Source of the DNA: Nitrospinota bacterium
GTDB taxonomy: Bacteria; Nitrospinota; Nitrospinia; UBA9942; JAHJSF01
DNA: 13,070 nt
NCBI GenBank assembly: GCA_018830405.1
Contig: JAHJSF010000043.1
Location: 1 to 13,070 of the forward strand
Reading direction: 5' to 3'
Shown: positions 1-8,035 of the stretch, in pieces
Numbering within the stretch: position 1 is the first letter of the stretch
Layout of the letters: every line of letters starts with the position of its first letter
Position numbers and translations under genes: made by a program
The notes under the pieces: model-generated
What the model saw: the letters and a program-made list of their open reading frames with translations, nothing else
Databases searched by the model: none
Told to the model about the DNA's origin: nothing

Positions 1-977
1 CCCCCTATAATAAAGAGGACATTGGACTGGGGAAGCCAATACTTGTAAACAATCTTTGAAATCTCATACATCTTCTCGTAGGGGGGATTTCCACCAAAGT
101 CGGAAGATATGGTAGCCTTGCTCCCCAACATCTCAGTAACAAGGGCGTTTGCTCCGCCTCCGAATGTAGGGGCGGTGATCGTCCCTTCATCATTTATAAC
201 AAAGACATCACTCTGCCCCTGGTAGGTTCTAAGCTGATTTATCTCCTGCTCAAACTCAGAGGTATCGGCCGCAAATAGGGTGCTCTTAAGATCAAGCCTC
301 TTCCAGGCAGGATCGTCTATATCAAAAGATCCCTTAAAATCACAGGCTACCGGAACCAATCTCCCCTTGGCATCAGGCGACATACGGATAGGGTTAATCT
401 CAAGGACATTCATCCCATAGTTATCGTAGAGCGTCCATAGCTTAGGCAGATTCTGAACAAGGGGGCTGATAATTTCTTTAGGGGCACCAAGCTCAACCAG
501 GGCATTGGCTATATGGTAAGACTTAAGACCGGTTAATGGATCAAAGGGAACAACCTTGATTTTATCGGCCGGAAGTTCTTCTATATCAACACCTCCATGG
601 TGGGTTATAGTCATGATGGGGGCGCGATAAACGGTGCTCTCGGTGATTGAGAAATAAACCTCGTGTGTGGCGGGAACCCCCCCTTCAAAGGTAACCCCTT
701 CCGCCTTACTGGTACTACAGCCAACGGTATGATGAGCGAAGTATAGTCTCTCCTTCTCCTCCAAGGCAGCGGCAATATTTTTAGCTCTACCAATAAGACC
801 TGACTTCCCCTTTTTCCCAACCCCTCCCTTAAAGACAGGTTTAATAAAAACCTCCCCCTTCTTCTCAATCAGGGCCTTGATGTCGTCTATACTTGCCTCG
901 GGACCAAGCACTTCGGCACAGGGATACTCAACAATATTTAAGAGTTTTCTCCCAAATAACAACCCGGTTATTTGCAT
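1..977 (-). CDS. aclB: ATP-citrate lyase ATP-grasp (beta/small) subunit, 3' end cut by window edge
   Basis: A minus-strand frame stays open for 325 codons from the ATG at 977-975 to the left edge. AGGAG (985-989) lies 7 bases upstream and fixes the start. The protein resembles the N-terminal ATP-grasp half of ATP-citrate lyase. Matching elements are FIKPVFKGG with GKKGKSGLIG (about residues 44-63), THHGGVDIEEL (125-135; human ACLY has HHEGGVDVGD), the Mg-ATP motif LEINPI (192-197) with Asp213 downstream, and a glycine-rich FGGGANALVTEMLG (272-285) followed by GGNPPYEKMYEI, which opens the CoA-ligase domain. It lacks the usual SucC N-terminus (LHEYQAK), so ordinary succinyl-CoA synthetase is less likely. 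The enzyme would cleave citrate to acetyl-CoA and oxaloacetate using ATP and CoA in the cytoplasm, the hallmark step of the reductive TCA cycle. The catalytic alpha subunit is not visible and would be expected off the left edge. A citryl-CoA synthetase small subunit or another acyl-CoA ligase remains possible. About 75-100 C-terminal residues are missing if the length is typical. Confidence 0.75.
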   Translation of the reverse strand, partial: MQITGLLFGRKLLNIVEYPCAEVLGPEASIDDIKALIEKKGEVFIKPVFKGGVGKKGKSGLIGRAKNIAAALEEKERLYFAHHTVGCSTSKAEGVTFEGGVPATHEVYFSITESTVYRAPIMTITHHGGVDIEELPADKIKVVPFDPLTGLKSYHIANALVELGAPKEIISPLVQNLPKLWTLYDNYGMNVLEINPIRMSPDAKGRLVPVACDFKGSFDIDDPAWKRLDLKSTLFAADTSEFEQEINQLRTYQGQSDVFVINDEGTITAPTFGGGANALVTEMLGSKATISSDFGGNPPYEKMYEISKIVYKYWLPQSNVLFIIG

Positions 978-984
978 AATTTAG

Positions 985-989
985 CTCCT
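985..989 (-). promoter_or_regulatory. Ribosome binding site of the aclB-like gene
   Basis: The minus strand reads AGGAG seven bases before the ATG at 977. It supports this start. The gene's true length cannot be judged from its end, which lies outside the window. Confidence 0.75.
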
Positions 990-1104
990 GAAATTTATAA
1001 TTAAACCAACCGAAACAGAGAAACAGGTCTCCAATAAAAACCGGACAAAATAGTCTAAAAAGCGGTTACCAACCTATGCGGACACTCCTATTCTACTAAT
1101 ATTC

Positions 1105-1137
1105 GGAGGGGGCTGTCACTAAATAACAGCCCCCTCC
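1105..1137 (-). terminator. GC-rich hairpin between icd and aclB-like gene
   Basis: A perfect 12-bp inverted repeat (arms 1105-1116 and 1126-1137, 9-base loop) lies in the 185-base gap downstream of icd. On the icd-sense strand the bases after the stem (CGAATATTAG) are only modestly U-rich, so it is not a textbook rho-independent terminator. It may attenuate read-through from icd into the aclB-like gene or protect the 3' end of icd mRNA. The rest of the 978-1162 gap shows no gene. I did not find a convincing separate promoter for the aclB-like gene. Confidence 0.6.
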
Positions 1138-1162
1138 CTAAACAGACTTCAGTCTCAGCCTC

Positions 1163-3454
<2,292 letters not shown>

Positions 3455-3520
3455 TTAATATCAAACAAAAACAGGTCGCTTCCACACCTTCAAAAATAAG
3501 AGACAGGTGAAGGAGTGGGG

Positions 3521-3549
3521 ATTTTAATGTAATTTCTTTATCTTGTCAA
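3521..3549 (-). promoter_or_regulatory. Sigma70-type promoter for icd
   Basis: On the minus strand there is a perfect -35 box TTGACA (3549-3544), a 17-base spacer and a -10 box TAAAAT (3526-3521). This places the transcription start near 3514 and leaves a leader of about 115 bases before icd. I see no strong fold or operator in the leader. Confidence 0.7.
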
Positions 3550-3882
3550 GCAAAACGTAGGTAACAAGAAAAAGCGGTTTTTGAAGGGAATAAGAAGGGA
3601 CCATGTTGGCCAAAAAATATAAAGCATACTCACATTAGATGATTTTTTACAAGGACTTATAAAATATCATGTAAGGTTGTTCCCCTTATTACTTGCCCCA
3701 TCTTCCAAGCAAAATACACCTCCAACAAAGAACTTGAGGAGGCATCAAGCGATTCATTGATACTCACATACCTAAAAAGGTTCTTATCCTTATAATAATT
3801 TAATAGCCACTAAGGCACTATCAAAAAATATCCGCTCGACGTTCCAATAAAGATTATCAGGCAAGAAGAAGAAAAAAAGTTC
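3550..3882. other. Non-coding divergent region between the icd and csoR promoters
   Basis: This AT-rich stretch carries no convincing gene on either strand. One minus-strand frame stays open for 50 codons (3809-3657) and reads like plausible protein. It has no ribosome binding site and its only candidate start is an internal GTG, so I do not call it. Short weak inverted repeats occur (for example AAGG/CCTT around 3777-3791), but none is strong enough to name as a terminator or riboswitch. Confidence 0.6.
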
Positions 3883-3912
3883 TTGACATACGGTAGGGGG
3901 GTAGGGTATATT
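3883..3912 (+). promoter_or_regulatory. Sigma70-type promoter of the csoR-cus operon
   Basis: There is a perfect -35 box TTGACA (3883-3888), an 18-base spacer and a -10 box TATATT (3907-3912), giving a start near 3919 and a short leader of about 30 bases before csoR. The spacer holds the candidate CsoR operator, so a bound repressor would block RNA polymerase directly. No equally good promoter was found inside the operon, so it probably drives all five genes. Confidence 0.8.
3888..3909 (+). promoter_or_regulatory. Candidate CsoR operator (G-tract pseudo-palindrome)
   Basis: This 22-base element has ATAC at its left end, GTAT at its right end, and TA steps placed symmetrically on both sides of a six-G tract (3896-3901). 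CsoR/RcnR-family operators are known for a central G-tract flanked by inverted AT-rich half-sites, and this element has that architecture. It spans exactly from the last base of the -35 box to the middle of the -10 box of the csoR promoter. Binding by the CsoR encoded next door is inferred. Confidence 0.7.
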
Positions 3913-3932
3913 GCCATTAATCATAAATTAAT

Positions 3933-3939
3933 AAGGAGG
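3933..3939 (+). promoter_or_regulatory. Ribosome binding site of csoR (supports a GTG start)
   Basis: AAGGAGG lies eight bases before GTG at 3948-3950. This decides for the GTG start. The next in-frame ATG is at codon 11, inside the first helix, with no comparable site before it. Confidence 0.8.
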
Positions 3940-3947
3940 TCTTCCGC

Positions 3948-4232
3948 GTGAATCATACACTTTCTCATAAGGGGGAAATGCCCGCTCTTAAAAGAATTGA
4001 AGGCCAAATAAGGGGCATTCAAAAGATGATCGAAGAAGAGAGATATTGTGTCGACATACTGACGCAAATATCGTCTGTAGCAGGCGCTCTAACAAGGGTG
4101 CAGGATAAAATTTTAGGCGAACATCTTAATGCCTGCGTTTCGAATACGCTGAAGGATAGTTCCAAGGCTGAAAGACAGATTAAAATAGATGAGGTAATAA
4201 CCTTGATTAAGAAATTCAGAAAGAATATCTAA
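3948..4232 (+). CDS. csoR: CsoR-family copper-sensing transcriptional repressor
   Basis: A 94-residue, all-helical protein of the CsoR/RcnR (DUF156) family, of normal length. It starts at GTG with a strong ribosome binding site. The N-terminal helix carries the family's basic DNA-contact region (LKRIEGQIRGIQKMI, residues 14-28). The metal ligands are Cys34 (in RYCVDIL) and the His59-x3-Cys63 pair (EHLNAC). This Cys-His-Cys set is the Cu(I) signature of CsoR; nickel/cobalt RcnR has His in the last position. Tyr33 before the first Cys and Glu82 in the last helix match the positions of the second-shell residues described for CsoR. In the family, the apo-protein binds operator DNA and Cu(I) releases it. 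It is the first gene of the cus operon, its candidate operator overlaps its own promoter, and its stop codon is one base from the next start. Autoregulation of the whole operon is inferred. Confidence 0.93.
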   Translation: MNHTLSHKGEMPALKRIEGQIRGIQKMIEEERYCVDILTQISSVAGALTRVQDKILGEHLNACVSNTLKDSSKAERQIKIDEVITLIKKFRKNI

Positions 4233-4233
4233 A

Positions 4234-4650
4234 ATGAAACGCTTTGCGAAAAAAATAACGAGCACTTCTCTCATACTTGCTCTATCCTTAGCTTATCTCG
4301 TCTCCCTTTGTTGGGCAGGGAATATCTACGCCGGAACCACTTCTCTGAATGTCGGGCACGAGATAAAGATTATGTCTCACCATGGAGAATGTTGTGACTA
4401 TGGCACCCCAGATAGTGTAAAAGATGAAACCGGATGCGACAGGTTCGCCAAAACCATAGGGGCCATATCGTTTAATGTCTCGCAAGAACTATACTCAACA
4501 GTCAAGTTATACAATTTTCCAGTTTCTCCCTTATTAAATAGGGAAAAGAATCAACACATCTCTCTTGAAGGATATCCCCTTCTGGGACTGGATCAACAAT
4601 TAAGCCTCTTTAACCCGCTTTATCTGCAAAATTCTGTTCTTATTATTTAA
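4234..4650 (+). CDS. Small exported Cys/His-rich protein of unknown function (metal-efflux operon)
   Basis: I do not recognise this 138-residue protein as a named family. A basic N-terminus (MKRFAKK) and hydrophobic stretch (residues 8-27) form a signal peptide, with likely cleavage after Ala28 or Ala33 (IYA-GT), so the mature protein should be periplasmic or outer-membrane associated. Just after it lies a compact candidate metal site: His42, Met47, His49, His50, Cys53, Cys54 and Cys68. The middle is hydrophilic and the C-terminus ends in a hydrophobic strand (LYLQNSVLII). From memory, many heavy-metal RND operons carry a small secreted protein with an early CC/H cluster and a similar YL-x(2-3)-S-x-LI ending, sometimes labelled DUF2946-like; this is unverified. 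Its start lies one base after the csoR stop, with only a weak AAGAA upstream, so translation is probably coupled to csoR. Periplasmic copper binding or delivery to CusCBA is a plausible role. It does not resemble CusF. Confidence 0.8.
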   Translation: MKRFAKKITSTSLILALSLAYLVSLCWAGNIYAGTTSLNVGHEIKIMSHHGECCDYGTPDSVKDETGCDRFAKTIGAISFNVSQELYSTVKLYNFPVSPLLNREKNQHISLEGYPLLGLDQQLSLFNPLYLQNSVLII

Positions 4651-4815
4651 TCTTTTCTCCTAAATTATCCGTTTTTGCCTTCTTCTACCTGTAAGTAGGC
4701 AAGTTTGCATTTGAAGATAACTTAGGTTAAGGATCAAAAGGATATTTCTCTGATATCTATTTTCAGCCCTATCCCCCCTGCTCCAAGACCATAACAAGAG
4801 AAAAGGAGAACAGAA
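4651..4815 (+). other. Intergenic spacer before cusC
   Basis: This 165-base gap lies within the operon. I see no terminator and no good sigma70 promoter. The only notable element is a six-C tract with AT flanks at 4765-4780, whose complement resembles the core of the csoR operator. The gap ends in the cusC ribosome binding site, AGGAG at 4805-4809. Confidence 0.5.
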
Positions 4816-6210
4816 ATGCTCTCATCAAAAATAAAAATAAGAATCTATGTACTGTTGCCGATTTTGATATTCGCGCATCCAAGGATTAGCCAGGCCGAAG
4901 CGACTGTCTCTCAAAGAACAAAACAGATAAGAGAAATGGGGGCAATTTTTCAAGATGTTGGGACCAAGGAAGATGCGGCCATAGATGAAAATACTCTCTT
5001 GGGAGATTATATAAGGATTGGACTAAGGAATAACAGGGGATTAAGGGCCTCCTTTTATGAATGGGAATCCTCCTTTAAAAAGGTCTCGCAGGCCTTTTCC
5101 CTCCCTGATCCCATGTTTACCGTGGACAGAGAAAACGGGGATGGGATGGAACAGGAATCGTTCGCAATCAGTCAAAATATCCCCCTCCCCGACAAGCTCT
5201 GGATACGAAAAAAAAGGGCATTTAAGGCTTCGGAAGTCTTTTACCATAATTTTGAACAGAAACGCCTTAACCTTATTTATGAGATTAGTGATGCATATTA
5301 CGAGTATCTATATCTAAGCAAGCTAATCGTATTGACGGAAGAGAATATTAAGCTTCTCATTTCCTTTGAACACGTTGCCCAGGCGAAATATAGAAGCGCT
5401 CTCACAAAGCAACAGGATCTTTTAAAGGTGCAGGTTGAATTAGGCAAGCTTGAAAATGAACTCCTTACACTTGTCGATTCCAAAAAGCCTTTGGAGGCGC
5501 GATTGAACTCCCCCCTAAATCTCCCCACAAATAACGCCTTACCCTTCCCCAAAGAATCTCTGGAAGAACTACAGATGGAAGATAGGTTTGCAGATGTCGA
5601 GCAGCTTAATACCCTTTTGATTAAAAATAATCCTGAGGTATTAGCCCTGTCAAGCAGTGTTGAAAAGGGGAGAGAAGAGCTAAAGCTTGCTAAGAGAGAT
5701 TTCATCCCCGATCTTACTGTTGGGGTCAGCAGGAAAAATAGCAAATACGATACAGGGAACAGTAGCGAGGCCAATATGATTGCCCTATCAATAAATATTC
5801 CTATCTGGGTGGGCAGATTAACTTCCTCGGTTCAAGATGCACGGGCATCATTAAAGGCATCGGAGAATATGTTTAGGGATAAGGAATTTGAACTATCTTC
5901 TAAGCTCTCCCTTGTCCACTACAAATTACGCGACGCCCTGCGCCAATCGTCCTTATACAAAACCGCCCTCTTGCCCAAGGCGGAGCAAACCTTAAATTCT
6001 ATCCGATCAGGGTATGAAGGGGGAGGGGTAGAGTTCCTCTCCCTTATAGACGCCCAAAGGACCCTTTTAGATTTTCAGTCGGCTTATTATCGCCAAAACG
6101 CCAACTTTTATCAGAGATTGGCTGAACTAAAAACAGTGTTGGGGGAAACATCCGAAGAGAGGAAAGATAAAATTTCCTCTCTTACATTGAAAGGAGATAA
6201 AGATGAATAG
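4816..6210 (+). CDS. cusC: Outer-membrane efflux channel protein, CusC/CzcC-like (TolC family)
   Basis: A 464-residue TolC/OEP-family protein, near the usual size of CusC. Residues 1-27 form a signal peptide (hydrophobic IYVLLPILIFA, cleavage near SQA-EA). No lipobox Cys follows, so unlike E. coli CusC it is probably not lipid-anchored. The rest shows the family's two-fold pattern: long amphipathic helices (about 130-225 and 345-450) alternating with beta-strand-forming segments such as DLTVGVSRKN and MIALSINIPIWVG. The C-terminal repeat has the typical IRSGYEGGGVEFLSLIDAQRTLLDFQSAYYR segment. It would form the trimeric outer-membrane and periplasmic channel of the tripartite metal pump. The start is supported by AGGAG upstream, and the gene overlaps cusB by 8 bases, showing tight coupling. 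Metal specificity cannot be read from this subunit; the neighbours indicate Cu/Ag. Confidence 0.92.
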   Translation: MLSSKIKIRIYVLLPILIFAHPRISQAEATVSQRTKQIREMGAIFQDVGTKEDAAIDENTLLGDYIRIGLRNNRGLRASFYEWESSFKKVSQAFSLPDPMFTVDRENGDGMEQESFAISQNIPLPDKLWIRKKRAFKASEVFYHNFEQKRLNLIYEISDAYYEYLYLSKLIVLTEENIKLLISFEHVAQAKYRSALTKQQDLLKVQVELGKLENELLTLVDSKKPLEARLNSPLNLPTNNALPFPKESLEELQMEDRFADVEQLNTLLIKNNPEVLALSSSVEKGREELKLAKRDFIPDLTVGVSRKNSKYDTGNSSEANMIALSINIPIWVGRLTSSVQDARASLKASENMFRDKEFELSSKLSLVHYKLRDALRQSSLYKTALLPKAEQTLNSIRSGYEGGGVEFLSLIDAQRTLLDFQSAYYRQNANFYQRLAELKTVLGETSEERKDKISSLTLKGDKDE

Positions 6211-7972
6211 AGATTTGATAAATAAGGTAAAAGGTAAATTCTACAATAAAAGCAAAAAATATCACATTTTGGCAATAGTCATCATTGTCGTAATAGTTTT
6301 TGTAAATATCTTTTCAGGCAGATCTGAAGAAAAGAGTGACCCTCATGCCAGCCACAAATCAGAAAGCGGAGGGGAGGAATCTAAGGTCTCTCTTACCCTT
6401 AATAGTATTGGCTTAAAACTGGCCGAAGTCGAAACCGCGGAAGTAAGATATGGAGGTGGTTATCATAGCGTAAGAATATCCGGAAAGATCGACTACGATG
6501 AAACACGCCTTTCCTATATAAGCGCTTGGGTTCCCGGCCGTATAGACAAACTCTTTGTCGATTTTACGGGGATAAAAGTCAGAAAAGGTGAGCCGCTTAT
6601 CAAGCTTTACAGCCCTGATTTGCTGGCAACACAGGAAGAATATTTGCAGGCTATTAAAAATTTTAACGAGACCAAGGATAGCCCTCTCTCGGTAATAAGA
6701 AGTATGTCGGTCAGCACCCTTAAGAGCGTCGAAGAGAAGTTAAGGCTTTACGGGATAAGCCAAGGGCAGATTGAAGGGATTGTAAAGAGAGGGACGGCAG
6801 ATAAGTATATGACAATAACCTCCACCATATCGGGAACCGTTATCAACAAGAACGGGGTTGAGGGGATGTATGTAAACACAGGGGACAGGATCTACACGAT
6901 AGCCGACCTAAGCAGCCTCTGGCTATATCTGGATGTCTATGAAAGTGACATAAAGTGGCTCCGTCAAGGGGGGGAACTCAAGATTGAAGTAGAAAGTTAT
7001 CCCGGAGAAATATTTAAGGGTAACATCGCCTTTATAGACCCATTTCTTAACGAAAAGAGCAGGACTATCAAGGTACGAGTTAACGTCAAGAACCGTGAAG
7101 ATAAACTTAAACCGGGAATGTTTGTTAGGGCCACAGTTGATGCCCTTCTGGATAAAGAGGGAAGAGAGAAGAAAGAAAAGGTTTTGCTGATTCCGCATAC
7201 AGCCCCTCTCATAACCGGGAAGAGGGCCATAGTCTACGTTGAACATAATCTCGACAATGGAGGGATGAAGCGTTACGAGGGAAGAGAGGTTATTCTTGGC
7301 TCCAGAGCTGGGGATCAGTATATTGTTCTGGCCGGACTAACAGAGGGAGAGAGAGTTGTTACTAAGGGAAACCTAAAGATAGACAGCGCCCTTCAAATTC
7401 AGGCTAAGCCCAGCATGATGAATCCCGCCGGCCATTACAGCGAACGAGAGAATGTTATTGGCACAGGCTCGGATATTGGCGCAGAAGATGCCGGAGTACT
7501 GGCCTCCTCCCTTCGATATTATATCTCCGCCTCTAAGGCTTTATCCGAGGATAACGGCCATGTTGCGGCTGAGAATCTGAAGAGATTTGAGGGGGAAATA
7601 GAGAAAATCATAACAGCCAGATCTTTGGCCGGAGCGGAAGGGGGAATCGGCCAAGAGATGAAAAGATTAACCAATAGCCTATCCGATATCGACCACAATC
7701 TTGATTCGCTCAGAAAGAGGTTTGCTCATATCAGCGGAGTAATGAGAGAAATTATCAACAAACATGGCTACAGGGGTGATTTAAAACTCTACTTGATCTT
7801 CTGCCCGGAGGCCTTCAACAATCAGGGGGGATATTGGTTGAACGATTCGGCAGATATTAACAACCCCTATTTCGGTTCAAAGATGTTAACCTGCGGCGAA
7901 GTTAAGGAAGAGTATGGAATAACAATCAGAGAGGGCAAGGGTGTGACCGGCCATGAAGGGCATACGATGTAA
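6203..7972 (+). CDS. cusB: Periplasmic adaptor (membrane fusion protein), CusB-like, with C-terminal DUF3347 domain
   Basis: This 589-residue protein is longer than E. coli CusB (about 400). A single N-terminal membrane helix (about residues 20-39) anchors it, followed by a short His/Glu-rich linker (DPHASHKSESGGEE). The adaptor core follows: the lipoyl-like strand with WVPGRIDKLFVDFTGIKVRKGEPL and the YSPDLLATQEEYLQ helix typical of CusB (about 108-150), the second lipoyl half (STISGTVINKNGVEGMYVNTGDRIYTIADLSSLW), then beta-barrel and membrane-proximal domains to about 400. Residues from about 430 to 575 match the DUF3347 pattern: a helical bundle, then CPEAFNNQGGYWLND (Cys534) and NPYFGSKMLTCGEV (Cys564). 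The tail ends HEGHTM. Related DUF3347 domains, as I recall, usually read CPMA, so Met is Glu here. The domain probably binds metal or controls delivery to the pump, which is inference. There is no YHS-type CPMHP domain. The start is set by AAGGAG inside the end of cusC. Confidence 0.92.
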   Translation: MNRDLINKVKGKFYNKSKKYHILAIVIIVVIVFVNIFSGRSEEKSDPHASHKSESGGEESKVSLTLNSIGLKLAEVETAEVRYGGGYHSVRISGKIDYDETRLSYISAWVPGRIDKLFVDFTGIKVRKGEPLIKLYSPDLLATQEEYLQAIKNFNETKDSPLSVIRSMSVSTLKSVEEKLRLYGISQGQIEGIVKRGTADKYMTITSTISGTVINKNGVEGMYVNTGDRIYTIADLSSLWLYLDVYESDIKWLRQGGELKIEVESYPGEIFKGNIAFIDPFLNEKSRTIKVRVNVKNREDKLKPGMFVRATVDALLDKEGREKKEKVLLIPHTAPLITGKRAIVYVEHNLDNGGMKRYEGREVILGSRAGDQYIVLAGLTEGERVVTKGNLKIDSALQIQAKPSMMNPAGHYSERENVIGTGSDIGAEDAGVLASSLRYYISASKALSEDNGHVAAENLKRFEGEIEKIITARSLAGAEGGIGQEMKRLTNSLSDIDHNLDSLRKRFAHISGVMREIINKHGYRGDLKLYLIFCPEAFNNQGGYWLNDSADINNPYFGSKMLTCGEVKEEYGITIREGKGVTGHEGHTM

Positions 7973-8035
7973 TTTTGTATTCTCTCGTAGAAAACAAATA
8001 TATAAATTAAACATAGAACATAGAGGGAGGGGAAT
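7973..8035 (+). other. Short cusB-cusA spacer with cusA ribosome binding site
   Basis: A 63-base AT-rich gap. GGGAGGGG at 8024-8031 precedes the cusA ATG by 4 bases. No terminator is visible, so cusA is expected to be co-transcribed. Confidence 0.6.

Noticed and set aside
3657-3809. A 50-codon minus-strand open frame in the divergent region with protein-like composition
   Set aside because: It has no ribosome binding site, and its only candidate starts are an internal GTG and a late ATG. The length is expected by chance. It could be an old gene remnant, but nothing identifies it.
4816-6210. CusC as a lipoprotein, as in E. coli
   Set aside because: No cysteine follows the hydrophobic signal segment. 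The sequence fits a signal-peptidase-I site instead.
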